Shown here piece after piece: positions 38,192 through 46,933 of a stretch of 60,945 nucleotides of DNA. The position numbers were made by a program, and so were the translations under genes. Every line of letters starts with the position of its first letter. Positions within the stretch are counted from its first letter, which is position 1. Origin of the DNA: Nodosilinea sp. P-1105 (GTDB taxonomy: Bacteria; Cyanobacteriota; Cyanobacteriia; Phormidesmidales; Phormidesmidaceae); NCBI RefSeq assembly GCF_012911975.1, contig NZ_SMDQ01000031.1:1-60945 (forward strand). Direction: 5' to 3'. A model generated the notes under the pieces. The model did not search any database and had not been told where the DNA came from. It saw only the letters and a list, made by a program, of their open reading frames with translations.

Positions 38192-38980
38192 ATGCTCTCT
38201 CCCTCTGAACTAGAACGCTACCGTCGTCAAATGCAGCTTCCTGGCTTTGGTCAGGCCGCCCAGGAACGTCTGAAAGCCTCTACGGCCCTGGTCACAGGGG
38301 TCGGTGGCCTGGGGGGGACGGCTGCTCTGTACCTGGCTGTGGCCGGGGTTGGCAAACTGATTTTGGTGCGGGGGGGGAACCTGCAGCGGGACGACCTGAA
38401 CCGCCAGGTGCTGATGACCGATGACTGGGTAGGCCAACCCCGGGTGTTCAAAGCTCAAGAGACCCTAGCGGCGTTGAATCCTGACATTCAAATCCATGCC
38501 CTGTGTGAATACGTCAATATCGACAACGCTGACGCCCTGGTGCAGCAGGCCGATATTGCCCTGGATTGCGCCTTTGACTTTAAGGAGCGGGATCTGCTCA
38601 ATGCGGCCTGTGTGCGCTGGGGCAAACCCATGGTGGAAGCAGCCATGAATGCCATGGAAGCCTACTTGACCACCGTTGTACCGGGGGAAACGCCCTGTTT
38701 GAGTTGCTTTTACCCTGAAAAGCCCGACTGGGATCGCTGGGGCTTTGGGGTGCTAGGAGCGGTATCCGGCACCCTGGCCTGCCTGGCCGCCCTGGAGGCG
38801 ATCAAGCTGATCACCGGGTTAGGTGACCCGCTGCTGGGGCAACTCCTAACTATGGACCTAGCCCGGGCCGAGTTTGCCAAACGCCGTGCCTACCACGACC
38901 CTGACTGTCCCGTGTGCGGCGGGTCGAAGGTGGGTGAAGGCAGCGATCGCGCCCTACCCTTAGCCCTATCAAGGAGGTAA
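38192..38980 (+). CDS. hesA: HesA, ThiF/MoeB-type E1-like enzyme
   Basis: HesA resembles E1-like adenylyltransferases that activate sulfur-carrier proteins, and is common in cyanobacterial nif clusters. The 262-residue protein has the nucleotide site VTGVGGLGGTAALYLA, RDDLNRQVLMTDDWVG and a zinc-type CxxC pair (SCFYPE; CPVCGG). The last ~15 residues (GEGSDRALPLALSRR) are encoded by a degenerate copy of the cctagcccctccaaggagg repeat. The natural end is therefore probably the CPVCGG region. Confidence 0.92.
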   Translation: MLSPSELERYRRQMQLPGFGQAAQERLKASTALVTGVGGLGGTAALYLAVAGVGKLILVRGGNLQRDDLNRQVLMTDDWVGQPRVFKAQETLAALNPDIQIHALCEYVNIDNADALVQQADIALDCAFDFKERDLLNAACVRWGKPMVEAAMNAMEAYLTTVVPGETPCLSCFYPEKPDWDRWGFGVLGAVSGTLACLAALEAIKLITGLGDPLLGQLLTMDLARAEFAKRRAYHDPDCPVCGGSKVGEGSDRALPLALSRR

Positions 38981-39315
38981 CCGTGGTCTATCCTCGCTAT
39001 CCCCCTTGAGATGGGGGACTATACCCGCTCTACGGGAACATGGCCAAAATCCAAAATCGCCAATCCAAAATCCGCCCTGACCCACCCCTACCCACTTCGA
39101 CAGGCTCAGTACAGGCCTCCCAGGAGGGGAGCGGACAACCCCAAATACCCAGCACATGCCCACCGCAGTGCCCACCCTCTCCATCCCCCTACCCTGCGGG
39201 AAGCCGCTCCGCGTCTACCCCCCATCTCCCCATCTCCCCATCTCCCCATCTCCCCCATCTCCCCATCTCCCCCATCTCCCCATCCCCCCATCCCCCCATC
39301 CCCCCATCTCCCCCT

Positions 39316-39681
39316 ATGGCCATCACCCTCACCGAACTTGCCGAACTCCGCCTGCGCACCTTCCTGCGCGGCACCCCCAACTACACCCCCGATCGCGGCA
39401 TTCGCCTAGCGGTCAAAGACGGCGGCTGCAACGGCTATGAGTACGACATCAAAATTGCCAACGCCCCCAAACCCGATGACCAGGTACTGGAATCGGGCAG
39501 CCTCAAGGTCTTCGTGGACCCCACAAGCTGGCCCCTACTGGACGGCATTGTGGTGGACTACATCGACAGTCTGCTGGAAAGCGGCTTTAAGTTCACGAAC
39601 CCCAACGCCACCGACACCTGCAGCTGCGGCAAGTCATTCCAGGCGGGCAATTGCAGCCCAGCAGGAGTGCCCTGTTCGTAG
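39316..39681 (+). CDS. hesB: HesB/IscA-type iron-sulfur assembly protein
   Basis: An A-type Fe-S carrier linked to nitrogenase assembly. The start at 39316 (MAITLTELAELRLRTFLRG) is the family N-terminus; upstream reading is repeats (catctcccc runs and a gggaagccgctccgcgtctacc copy). The 121-residue product carries the three conserved cysteines in DGGCNGYEYD and TCSCGKSFQ, plus two extra C-terminal cysteines (GNCSPAGVPCS). Confidence 0.92.
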   Translation: MAITLTELAELRLRTFLRGTPNYTPDRGIRLAVKDGGCNGYEYDIKIANAPKPDDQVLESGSLKVFVDPTSWPLLDGIVVDYIDSLLESGFKFTNPNATDTCSCGKSFQAGNCSPAGVPCS

Positions 39682-39776
39682 GTTTTAGGTTTTAGGTTTT
39701 GGGCTACTCCGTGAACCGTGAACCGTGAACCCGACACCCGATACCCGACACCCATCCACCCAAAAGGAACCCCACC

Positions 39777-40076
39777 ATGACCACCTATCAAGTTCGACTG
39801 ATCAACAAAAAGCGAGATATTGATATTACTATCCCCGTTCCTGATGATGTGTACATTCTTGAAGCGGCGGCAGAACATGATCTCGATTTACCCTCTTCTT
39901 GTTGTGCTGGAGCCTGCTCTAGCTGCGTTGGCAAGGTGATGGAAGGAGGCGTTGATCAGGAGGATCAATCTTTTCTAGATGATGAACAAATAGAAAAAGG
40001 ATTTGCCCTTCTCTGTGTTGCTTATCCTCAATCAGACTGCACCATTAAAACCCACATGGAGGCCTATCTGGTTTGA
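39777..40076 (+). CDS. fdxH: Plant-type [2Fe-2S] ferredoxin FdxH
   Basis: FdxH donates electrons to NifH. The 99-residue protein has the ferredoxin ligand pattern [13 protein letters not shown] with the fourth cysteine in [11 protein letters not shown]. Its Lys/Arg-rich N-terminal loop ([12 protein letters not shown]) is typical of FdxH rather than photosynthetic PetF. AAAAGGAA lies before the ATG. A 10-bp-stem hairpin (40098-40125) follows the stop. Confidence 0.95.
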   Translation: MTTYQVRLINKKRDIDITIPVPDDVYILEAAAEHDLDLPSSCCAGACSSCVGKVMEGGVDQEDQSFLDDEQIEKGFALLCVAYPQSDCTIKTHMEAYLV

Positions 40077-40097
40077 GCGAGTGGCCCCATCTCGTAG

Positions 40098-40125
40098 GGT
40101 GCGTCACCGCCAGACGTGACGCACC
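40098..40125 (+). terminator. Hairpin between fdxH and feoA
   Basis: ggtgcgtcac pairs with gtgacgcacc around an 8-nt loop. There is no T-run, so it may be a processing site or weak terminator rather than an intrinsic terminator. Related ggtgca hairpins occur at 26040 and 41102. Confidence 0.6.
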
Positions 40126-40154
40126 AAGGTTAACCTTTTCCTTGGAGTTGCGTC

Positions 40155-40409
40155 ATGTTTAGCGGATTTACAGTTTCAGGAGCATCGTTACAGGTGTTGA
40201 ATGTGGGCGATCGCGGCACCATTTCCCGCTTCACCCGAGTTGATCCATCAACCCTATCTCATTTGCAATCTCTGGGCCTAGATCGCGGTACAAAAATTGC
40301 CGTTACCCAGCGCCACCCCAACTTTATGGTGAGCACTGAGGATGGCGATTTGACCTTGCCTCCCTCGCTGGCAAGGGCGATCTATGTGCGTCTGACCGGC
40401 CCTAGCTGA
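40155..40409 (+). CDS. feoA: FeoA-domain protein
   Basis: The 84-residue protein folds as an SH3-like FeoA domain (LNVGDRGTISRF; LQSLGLDRGTKIAVTQ; LPPSLARAIYVRL). FeoA modulates ferrous-iron uptake through FeoB; in cyanobacterial nif clusters a lone feoA follows fdxH, presumably meeting iron demand. No feoB is near. AGGAG is absent, but CTTGGAG lies close to the ATG. Three direct copies of a 31-32-bp repeat follow. Confidence 0.88.
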   Translation: MFSGFTVSGASLQVLNVGDRGTISRFTRVDPSTLSHLQSLGLDRGTKIAVTQRHPNFMVSTEDGDLTLPPSLARAIYVRLTGPS

Positions 40410-40412
40410 AAT

Positions 40413-40505
40413 AACCCACCCCTGCCCCTCCCAAGAGGGGATAGAACCCACCCCTGCCCCTCCCAAGAGGGGATAGAACCCACCCCTGCCCCTCCCAAGA
40501 GGGGA
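40413..40505 (+). repeat. Three tandem copies of a ~31-bp palindromic repeat
   Basis: The unit acccacccctgcccctccc followed by aagaggggatag is repeated three times between feoA and the flavodoxin gene. Each contains a gcccctccc/aagagggg inverted core, related to the palindromes at 25501, 28575 and 38066. Confidence 0.9.
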
Positions 40506-40550
40506 TGTCGATACCTGATACCTAACACCTAATTCTCTAGGAGCAAACCC

Positions 40551-41078
40551 ATGACTAAAATTGGACTATTCTACGGCAGTACCTCAGGCGTCACCGAGGA
40601 AATTGCCGAAAAAATACAGGCTGCGATCGGTGAAGATCACTGCGACCTCTACAGTATGGAGGAGGATTTTGATGATGTCGATGATTTATTAAAGTACGAC
40701 TATTTGATCCTGGGCTGCTCCACCTGGGGGGCTGGGGAACTGCAGAATGATTGGCGCGAACCACTCTTTGATATGGAGATGGACAAGCCTGACTTTACCG
40801 GTAAAACCATCGCCCTATTTGGCCCTGGCGACTGCGAAGGGCACAGCAAGCACTTTGTTGGAGCCTTGGGCATCTTATACAACCAGTTTAAAGCCCTGGG
40901 CGCAACGATTGTTGGGGCGGTTTCTACGGACGATTATTCCTTTGAAAAATCCTCCGCCATTCAAGACGACAAGTTTGTGGGACTACCCCTAGATGAGGTA
41001 AATGAAAGCGAGAAAACCGACGATCGCATTGCTAACTGGCTGGAAAGTCTAAAGGCGGATTTTCCAGCGATCGCCTAA
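40551..41078 (+). CDS. Long-chain flavodoxin
   Basis: An FMN electron carrier that can replace ferredoxin, here probably serving nitrogenase (NifF-like) and/or iron-limited photosynthesis (IsiB-like). The 175-residue protein has the FMN phosphate loop GLFYGSTSGVTE, the flavin-stacking Trp in GCSTWGAGELQNDW, and Tyr in STDDYSFEKSSA. The ~20-residue long-chain insertion is present. CTAGGAG lies upstream of the ATG. Position in the nif cluster supports a nitrogenase role. Confidence 0.94.
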   Translation: MTKIGLFYGSTSGVTEEIAEKIQAAIGEDHCDLYSMEEDFDDVDDLLKYDYLILGCSTWGAGELQNDWREPLFDMEMDKPDFTGKTIALFGPGDCEGHSKHFVGALGILYNQFKALGATIVGAVSTDDYSFEKSSAIQDDKFVGLPLDEVNESEKTDDRIANWLESLKADFPAIA

Positions 41079-41101
41079 CTCACCTCTCCCAGCCTCCTCA
41101 C

Positions 41102-41125
41102 GGTGCATTGCTGCGCTAATGCACC
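41102..41125 (+). repeat. ggtgcatt hairpin repeat
   Basis: ggtgcatt-gctgcgct-aatgcacc forms an 8-bp stem after the flavodoxin gene. A near-identical copy lies at 26040-26063 before nifS, both followed by cctacg. Confidence 0.75.
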
Positions 41126-41173
41126 CTACGGCACCAACCTATCTCATCCACCCCTTCACCCGCCCACCCTTAC

Positions 41174-41196
41174 AGGAGGTGATGCCCTTGAACTAG
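41174..41196 (+). other. Perfect 10-nt Shine-Dalgarno with 4-codon mini-ORF
   Basis: AGGAGGTGAT is fully complementary to the usual 3' end of bacterial 16S rRNA. Its last bases overlap an ATG (41182) that opens MPLN-stop. It lies 73 bp upstream of the real start of the CBS-domain gene, so it may act as a leader peptide or ribosome standby site. Confidence 0.5.
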
Positions 41197-41269
41197 CTAC
41201 TTTTGTACCAAAGACCATTAGGAGGATCTGACTTATTCCCATTTAGATTGCATCAAGGAGACTAAGACT

Positions 41270-41863
41270 ATGGCTACTGCTAAAGAGATCATGACCGATG
41301 ACGTCGCTACCATTAAAGGCTCTGCGACTGTAGCCGAAGCTGTGCAACTGATGAAGTTCAAAAAGCTCCATTCTTTGATTGTGGAGCGCCGTGGCCCAGA
41401 GGATGCCTACGGCATTGTCACCGATACCGATATTGTTAACAAGGTGGTGGCCTACGGTACCGACCCCAAAACCATCAAGGTTTACGAAATCATGAATAAA
41501 CCTTGTTTGGTGATCAATCCCGATTTGGGGGTTGAGTATGTGGCGCGGCTGTTCGCCCACTTTGGCATCGATCGCGCCCCAGTGATTCAAAATGACCTGA
41601 TCGGCATTGTTTCTAATACCGATATTCTGCAAAAGAGCGACTTTGTAGAAAACCCCAGAGTGCCCCTGCTACAAAAAGCACTCCAGGCACAGACCGCCCA
41701 CGCCCGTGGTGTATCTGCCGCCAAAGGCCCCTACTCCAATGCGGGTAAAGAAGCCTGGGCCGCTGTGGCTGAACTAGAAGCAGAACTCGCCTTCTGTCAG
41801 GGCCAAGCCCCTGCCCAGAGTGCTGTCGAAGATGCCCCTGCCCCAGAGCCTGCTCTGGCCTAG
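41270..41863 (+). CDS. CBS-domain protein with degenerate CP12-like C-terminus
   Basis: The 197-residue protein has two CBS motifs (residues ~5-65 and ~75-130; MTDDVATIKGSATVAEAVQL, VGIVTDTDIV-like repeats) that bind adenine nucleotides. Residues ~145-180 (ARGVSAAKGPYSNAGKEAWA, then AVAELEAELAF) align with the N-terminal half of CP12, whose cysteine pair is absent. CBS-CP12 fusions are a known cyanobacterial family. ATG 41270 follows CAAGGAG. It presumably senses adenylate state within the nif cluster; targets are unknown. Confidence 0.85.
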   Translation: MATAKEIMTDDVATIKGSATVAEAVQLMKFKKLHSLIVERRGPEDAYGIVTDTDIVNKVVAYGTDPKTIKVYEIMNKPCLVINPDLGVEYVARLFAHFGIDRAPVIQNDLIGIVSNTDILQKSDFVENPRVPLLQKALQAQTAHARGVSAAKGPYSNAGKEAWAAVAELEAELAFCQGQAPAQSAVEDAPAPEPALA

Positions 41864-41950
41864 CCCTACCCCTCGGCGGTGGAATCTCTCCATTCTGCCG
41901 CCGAGAAACAGACTCTTGCCCTACGCCTACTTCCAACCCCACGCCTCACC

Positions 41951-42943
41951 ATGCCCATCGCCCACGACATCACTGAACTGATTGGCCGTACCCCCTTGGT
42001 ACAGCTCAACCGCATCCCCCAAGCCGAGGGCTGTGTTGCCCGGATTGTGCTGAAGCTGGAGGGTATGAACCCGGCCGCCTCCGTCAAAGACCGGATTGGT
42101 TTCAATATGATCCAGGCCGCTGAGGAGACCGGAGACATTGAACCCGGCAAAACTGTATTGATTGAACCCACCTCTGGCAATACCGGCATTGCCCTGGCTA
42201 TGGTGGCCGCCGCCAAAGGCTATCGGTTGATTTTGACCATGCCCGACACCATGAGCCTGGAACGGCGGGCCATGCTCACGGCCTATGGGGCTGAACTGGT
42301 GCTGACCCCAGGGGCACAGGGGATGAAAGGGGCGATCGCCATGGCTACCCAACTGGCCCAACGGGTGCCCAATGGGGTAATGCTGCAACAGTTCGAGAAC
42401 CCGGCCAACCCGGCCATCCACCGGGCCACCACCGCCGAAGAAATCTGGGCCGACAGCGACGGGGCGGTGGATATCGTCATCGCCGGGGTGGGCACGGGCG
42501 GCACCATCACTGGCATTGCCGAGGTGCTCAAACCCCGCAAACCAGACCTCCAGATTATCGCCATCGAACCAACCAACAGCCCCGTGCTCTCCGGTGGTGC
42601 CTCCGGCCCCCACAAAATCCAGGGCATTGGGGCCGGGTTTGTGCCTCCGGTACTGCGCCCTGACCTGCTGGATCAGGTGGTGACTGTGACCGACGAAGAC
42701 GCGATCGCCTACGGTCGTCGCCTGGCCCGGGAAGAGGGGCTACTCTCTGGCATTTCCAGCGGTGCTGCCCTGGCCGCCGCCATCCAGGTGGGCCGCCGCC
42801 CCGAAAACCAAGGCAAGCTGATCGTCGCCATCCAGCCCAGCTTTGGGGAACGCTACCTGAGCACCCTACTGTTCAAGGACATCGAGCCCCCCGCCCCTTC
42901 GCTGCTGGCCGACTTGGAGATTCCCACCCTGCAGATGGCGTAG
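41951..42943 (+). CDS. cysK: Cysteine synthase A (O-acetylserine sulfhydrylase)
   Basis: It makes cysteine from O-acetylserine and sulfide, the substrate of NifS. The start at 41951 ([20 protein letters not shown]) is the family N-terminus; an upstream in-frame Met would add 24 atypical residues. 330 residues. The PLP-Lys is in [12 protein letters not shown], the substrate loop in [11 protein letters not shown], the phosphate loop GTGGTITG and [12 protein letters not shown]. It opens a cysteine-metabolism block at the end of the nif cluster. Confidence 0.96.
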   Translation: MPIAHDITELIGRTPLVQLNRIPQAEGCVARIVLKLEGMNPAASVKDRIGFNMIQAAEETGDIEPGKTVLIEPTSGNTGIALAMVAAAKGYRLILTMPDTMSLERRAMLTAYGAELVLTPGAQGMKGAIAMATQLAQRVPNGVMLQQFENPANPAIHRATTAEEIWADSDGAVDIVIAGVGTGGTITGIAEVLKPRKPDLQIIAIEPTNSPVLSGGASGPHKIQGIGAGFVPPVLRPDLLDQVVTVTDEDAIAYGRRLAREEGLLSGISSGAALAAAIQVGRRPENQGKLIVAIQPSFGERYLSTLLFKDIEPPAPSLLADLEIPTLQMA

Positions 42944-42963
42944 TAACAGGCAGAAGGAGAACG

Positions 42964-43590
42964 ATGATGACAACTGAACTACTCCACCAAGATTGGCTAG
43001 TGGATGGGGCGGGTCAGTGCCAGTCTCGTCCTACCCGTCGCCCCTGGGACTTGTTGCAAGATCACTATTACCTGCACCAGTTCCTCAGCGATATTCTGCA
43101 GATTCTGGCCCACGCCCCCCACGAACTAGACCAGTGGGATTATTTACCCCCCATTCGCTGCCAGGTCCGCCAACTTATCCTCAACTCCTACTGGTTGCGC
43201 ACCCAACGGGCAGACCCCGACCCCAAAACCGGCACCACCGTGATCACCCTCTACGACGAAATTGGCTATCCCCTGACGGTACAAAACGTGATCACGGCCC
43301 CCCGCGTGACCACCCCGATTCATAACCATGGCACCTGGGGGGTGGTGGCGCTACTGGAAGGGCAGGAACGCCATAGCTTCTGGTCGTACCCCGCCAAGGG
43401 CGATCGCATTACCCTTGCCAGCCAACAAGTCTTCAGCGCCGGGGAAATTATTAGCTTTAGTCCTAAGGCCATTCATCAAGTGGAAACCCTGGGACCTGGG
43501 CCTGCTCTCACGTTTCAACTCTATGGAGATACCCAACCCAACGCTCGTTTTCAGTTTGATCCCGAGACCTTAACGGCCAAACCCTTCTAA
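42964..43590 (+). CDS. Cupin protein of the cysteine dioxygenase-like family
   Basis: The 208-residue protein contains the cupin metal site TPIHNHGTWGVVALLEGQERH and the second motif FSAGEIISFSPKAIHQVET. The N-terminal ~90 residues are helical, as in cysteine dioxygenase type I relatives. Position after cysK suggests action on cysteine or a related thiol, but the substrate is not established. AGAAGGAGA lies before the tandem ATGs. Confidence 0.85.
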   Translation: MMTTELLHQDWLVDGAGQCQSRPTRRPWDLLQDHYYLHQFLSDILQILAHAPHELDQWDYLPPIRCQVRQLILNSYWLRTQRADPDPKTGTTVITLYDEIGYPLTVQNVITAPRVTTPIHNHGTWGVVALLEGQERHSFWSYPAKGDRITLASQQVFSAGEIISFSPKAIHQVETLGPGPALTFQLYGDTQPNARFQFDPETLTAKPF

Positions 43591-43597
43591 GAGGTGG

Positions 43598-44053
43598 ATG
43601 ATGACCACTGTGATCTTTTACGAAAAAGCGGGCTGCATCAACAATACTCGTCAAAAAACGATGTTGAAGGCGGCTGGCTATCGAGTGATTGCCCGCAACC
43701 TATTGCTTGAACCCTGGAGCCGCGATCGCCTGCGTCCTTTCTTTGGTGACCTGCCTGTGGACCAGTGGTTCAACACCACCGCCCCGGCCATTGCCACCGG
43801 CCTGATTGTCCCCCATCGGCTAGACGCTGAAACAGCCCTGGGGCTAATGCTGCTTGACCCGCTGCTGATTCGCCGTCCGCTGATCAAAGTGGGTAAACAG
43901 TGCCACGTCGGGTTCGACCTCGATTTTATGGAACAGTGGATTGGCCTGAAGACTGCTCTGGATCTGCACCAAGCGAAGTCCTTACCGGACTTAGAAACCT
44001 GCCCTCGCTCTACTCACCCTGCCTACGGAGGGGCTAGCCTAGCCCAACCATAA
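43598..44053 (+). CDS. Nitrogenase-associated protein, ArsC/Spx-like
   Basis: The 151-residue protein has a thioredoxin-fold ArsC-like N-terminus (FYEKAGCINNTRQKTMLKAAGY) in which only one cysteine of the CxxC-type site remains. LFFGDLPVDQWFNTTAP-like helix and RRPLIKVGKQCHVGFD follow. This matches the nitrogenase-associated subfamily of arsenate-reductase-like proteins, found only near nif genes. Its reaction is unknown. Its stop overlaps an ATG (TAATG). Confidence 0.9.
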   Translation: MMTTVIFYEKAGCINNTRQKTMLKAAGYRVIARNLLLEPWSRDRLRPFFGDLPVDQWFNTTAPAIATGLIVPHRLDAETALGLMLLDPLLIRRPLIKVGKQCHVGFDLDFMEQWIGLKTALDLHQAKSLPDLETCPRSTHPAYGGASLAQP

Positions 44054-44112
44054 TGTGTGATTTTTTAAACCGCTGGCCTCTCTCCAATAGCCCAAAGCCA
44101 GCGGGAGGATTT

Positions 44113-44715
44113 ATGAATTGTGAACCGAGATGGACTCAATACTACGAAGCGGTGGCAGGCCGCCCCCCTCGCCCTACCCTGGTCAAAGCACTGGCCGCCT
44201 ACGCCCAAGATGCCAACCCCTTACCGAAGTTTGCCGTGGACCTGGGCTGTGGCGATGGCCGTGACACTGTAGAACTACTCAGCCAGGGGTGGCGGGTGTT
44301 GGCGATTGATGGGGAACAGGAGGCGATCGCCCGCCTGCGACAGCGCTCTGACTGCAATCGCCTCTACCTAGAAACCCGGGTGCAACGCTTCGAAGCCCTG
44401 ACCCTACCGCCCGATGTCAGCCTGATCAACGCTAGCTTTTGCCTACCCTTCTGCCCACCCCAGCACTTTGTCCACCTTTGGGAAGAAATTGTGGTCGCCC
44501 TGGCCCCCGGCGGTCGATTTTGTGGTCAGTTGTTTGGCGACCAAGATTCCTGGGCCGCTTACGCCGACATGAACCACCACAGTCGTGAGCAGGTTAAGGA
44601 CTTGCTAACCCCCTTTACTGTGGAGTGGCTGGAGGAAGAAAATCATCCCGGAAAGACCGCCCTGGGTGAAGACAAGCACTGGCATATTTTCAACATCGTT
44701 GCCTGCAAGCGGTAG
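44113..44715 (+). CDS. Class I SAM-dependent methyltransferase
   Basis: The Rossmann-fold motif I is FAVDLGCGDGRDTVELLSQGW, with acidic motif II LAIDGEQEAI and a post-motif ALAPGGRFCGQLFGD. I chose ATG 44113 because GGGAGG lies at ideal spacing and the family starts near here. The alternative is ATG 44053, which overlaps the previous stop (TAATG) and adds 20 residues. Resembles TehB-type small-molecule methyltransferases; substrate unknown. Last gene of the nif run. Confidence 0.85.
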   Translation: MNCEPRWTQYYEAVAGRPPRPTLVKALAAYAQDANPLPKFAVDLGCGDGRDTVELLSQGWRVLAIDGEQEAIARLRQRSDCNRLYLETRVQRFEALTLPPDVSLINASFCLPFCPPQHFVHLWEEIVVALAPGGRFCGQLFGDQDSWAAYADMNHHSREQVKDLLTPFTVEWLEEENHPGKTALGEDKHWHIFNIVACKR

Positions 44716-44838
44716 CCGATCTACGCTCTATCAACCAGCATCGATAACCTGAGGTGCCCGATTACGGCATGGCAAGCTCGCTAACAACGTCTTCCTCCCT
44801 TAGCGGATGCCCAGAAGGTAGGGAAAAACCGTGTTTAT

Positions 44839-45174
44839 TTATAGCCCTTGTCGACGTAGCACGCCTTCCTGAAAGCCTTCGTCATAATAGGTGGTTGCCC
44901 GAAAGTTGTCGTAGGGTAGGCCATTCAGGGCATCCTGGAGCCCACGAAAGAATTCCTCTTCAGAGGATACAGTTTGCCGACGCTCCGCCTCTGTAGCTCG
45001 CTGCTCAGCTTCAGTTGCTCTGCGGTTGGAATTGATCACAGCACTGGTTCCTGCCGCCGTCCCCACTCCCAACATGAAGTTGCCAAAGCTAGCCTGAGCG
45101 ATATTGGCCGTTGGTGCCAAAGATGCGATCGCAGTGAACATAGATAAACCAACAGCTATCAAGGGTTTCATCAT
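44839..45174 (-). CDS. Hypothetical secreted protein, 111 aa
   Basis: The N-terminus is a clear signal peptide (MKPLIAVGLSMFTAIASLAP, cleavage after ANIAQA or nearby). A short Gly/Ala stretch, a charged helical segment with a duplicated ATEAEQRATEAERR motif, and a Tyr-rich C-terminus follow. No known domain. A small hairpin-free spacer separates it from the convergent methyltransferase gene. Confidence 0.7.
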   Translation of the reverse strand: MMKPLIAVGLSMFTAIASLAPTANIAQASFGNFMLGVGTAAGTSAVINSNRRATEAEQRATEAERRQTVSSEEEFFRGLQDALNGLPYDNFRATTYYDEGFQEGVLRRQGL

Positions 45175-45240
45175 TTCAACCTCTGTACTTCAGTTAGATA
45201 ACGTTTAAACATCGCCAAGACTTGATGTATGGGCTGGAAA

Positions 45241-45792
45241 TCACCTCTCAGAAGGACGGGCCGAAATCCAACCATCGACGGTCGCAGAGGTGATTCGTAC
45301 CTGACCATCTACCCGACCTAAACGCAGCACAGTTTGACTAGCCGCTATCCAGGCTTCCCCTTCTAAGGTTTCAACGTTTTCCATTTGATAGATTTTCGCA
45401 ATCCCAAAATTGTCATCAATGATGTCAATGGTGATGTAGTTTTCCAGGCTCTCCCGACTCTGGACTTGCCTAAATGATTGCTCTAGTATTCGTTGATGGG
45501 CATATATTCCTTCCAGGTGGGTGGTAATCGTTGAGAGGCCGCTACCAGCCTTAATTGTCACCACCGTTACGGCAAATGGAGCGATCAAGTCAAGAATTCT
45601 TTCTACATCCTGGTTAGCTCTTGCTGCTTCTAACTGGTCAATGACAGCCTGAACATTTCCTTCTGTCATTTGGGCCGCAGCCTGCGCTAATTCCACCGAA
45701 GGGGACGCTGACATCGCCTTTACCGGCAGTGAAATTGATGCTGTTGTCAGACAACAAGCCAAAGCAGAACAGACTATAAACTTTGACTTCAT
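45241..45792 (-). CDS. Secreted NTF2/SnoaL-like protein
   Basis: Signal peptide MKSKFIVCSALACCLTTASI with cleavage near VKA-MSA. The mature part is a cone-shaped NTF2-type fold by pattern: helical NVQAVIDQLEAARANQDVERIL, IAPFAVTVVTIK, then strands ending VDGQVRITSATVDGWIS. Start chosen at 45792 with a GGAG nine bases upstream; a Met five codons earlier is possible. Periplasmic, function unknown. Confidence 0.75.
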   Translation of the reverse strand: MKSKFIVCSALACCLTTASISLPVKAMSASPSVELAQAAAQMTEGNVQAVIDQLEAARANQDVERILDLIAPFAVTVVTIKAGSGLSTITTHLEGIYAHQRILEQSFRQVQSRESLENYITIDIIDDNFGIAKIYQMENVETLEGEAWIAASQTVLRLGRVDGQVRITSATVDGWISARPSER

Positions 45793-45939
45793 ACTCCCAG
45801 GCTCCATCCATGAAACGAAGTTGGTTAAAAAAATGCTTGATGACCTCTACCCAAGTTTCCATTAGCTATAGCTAGAGACCAGAGCCTTATTTTAGCGCGA
45901 ATTGACCCCACATGCGATAACTAGGACCAGGTGTAAACG

Positions 45940-46131
45940 CTACTCACAGGCGGTTACAGCAATGGTGTAACCGCTGCCGTTAACCCCACCTAGGCGAACA
46001 TTTACCACCGCAGGTTGCCGTCCAGTAGGGGACTCAAATAGAACCGAAACAGTCATACCAGCCTGTAAGTCGGCCCGCTCGCTAAATGCTTTTTCAAAAC
46101 CACTTTGGGGTAGTCTTAAGCTGATCGGCAT
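45940..46131 (-). pseudogene. Truncated paralogue of the secreted protein at 46.9 kb
   Basis: The 63-residue frame (LRLPQSGFEKAFSERADLQA; SPTGRQPAVVNVRLGGVNGS) aligns to the last ~60 residues of the 46934-47434 protein (LRLPQGGSEPAFSGRADVEA; SPTGRHPALINARLGGINGN). The signal peptide and N-terminal half are missing. It is a partial duplication rather than an intact gene. Confidence 0.75.
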
Positions 46132-46256
46132 TCAGAATTCACTAGTAAAATTGTCCCGAAAGTCTTGCCGTAAAGGCTTTGCAGGAGATTTAGGGGGCAA
46201 GCCTAATGGTTTGGGACGTAACCCAACGGTATTGGGTGGTGCTCGGTCATATAGGG

Positions 46257-46767
46257 TCAATCGTCGGGGGTGCCGTCTGCCTCTGCAGGTTCCAGGCTGA
46301 TGTCAGCCTGATCGAGAAATAGACCATCGTCAGTGGCAAAGACGCTACTGGCGGTCATGGTATTGTCGGTTTGGCTGATGCGGGCGACCCCTGCAAATTC
46401 GGAACTACCCCCGGCGGTATACAGTACATTGCCCCCAGATTCAAGCTGTTCTGCAATATCTGCCTTAATCGCATCACGGATTAGCTGGGCACCAGCTTCA
46501 GCCACCTGCTGCAATGGTTGCCACCGGGGGGGCTACGATTAGCCCAATTAAGCCACCAACCACCCCACCGGTCACCAACCCTCTACGAGTACGGCGCTTG
46601 GCATCGGTAATTTTGAGCTTGCCATCGGCATCTTTGGCCACCACTGCAGCATCAATGATGCCAATCAGTCCGGCTTTTTTACCCTGCTTTAGATCAGCCA
46701 TTACCGTAGTGGCTGCATCAGGGTTGTTAAAGGCGGCCACAATCACTTGAATCGGGCGATCGCTCAT
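46257..46767 (-). pseudogene. DUF1269 protein, broken by internal deletion and frameshift
   Basis: The 5' part reads MSDRPIQVIVAAFNNPDAAT to a glycine-rich LVTGGVVGGLIGLIVAPPVA. The reading then shifts frame around 46500-46514 and continues VAEAGAQLIRDAIKADIAEQ, the normal C-terminal end of DUF1269. About 50 residues expected between the two parts are absent. GGAG precedes ATG 46767. The gene has probably lost function. Confidence 0.75.
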
Positions 46768-46933
46768 CGTTTTCTCCAATATATCTTTAGCAATTGCAAC
46801 GGACTTTAGCAATTGCAACGGATGTCATCACAGGGACCGCCGCTGAACGCCCCAGGCAGATATAGACACAGCCCAACTGGCTATGCCCGATATCTCCCTG
46901 GCATTGGCCCAGCTATTGGACCTATGGGTTCAG

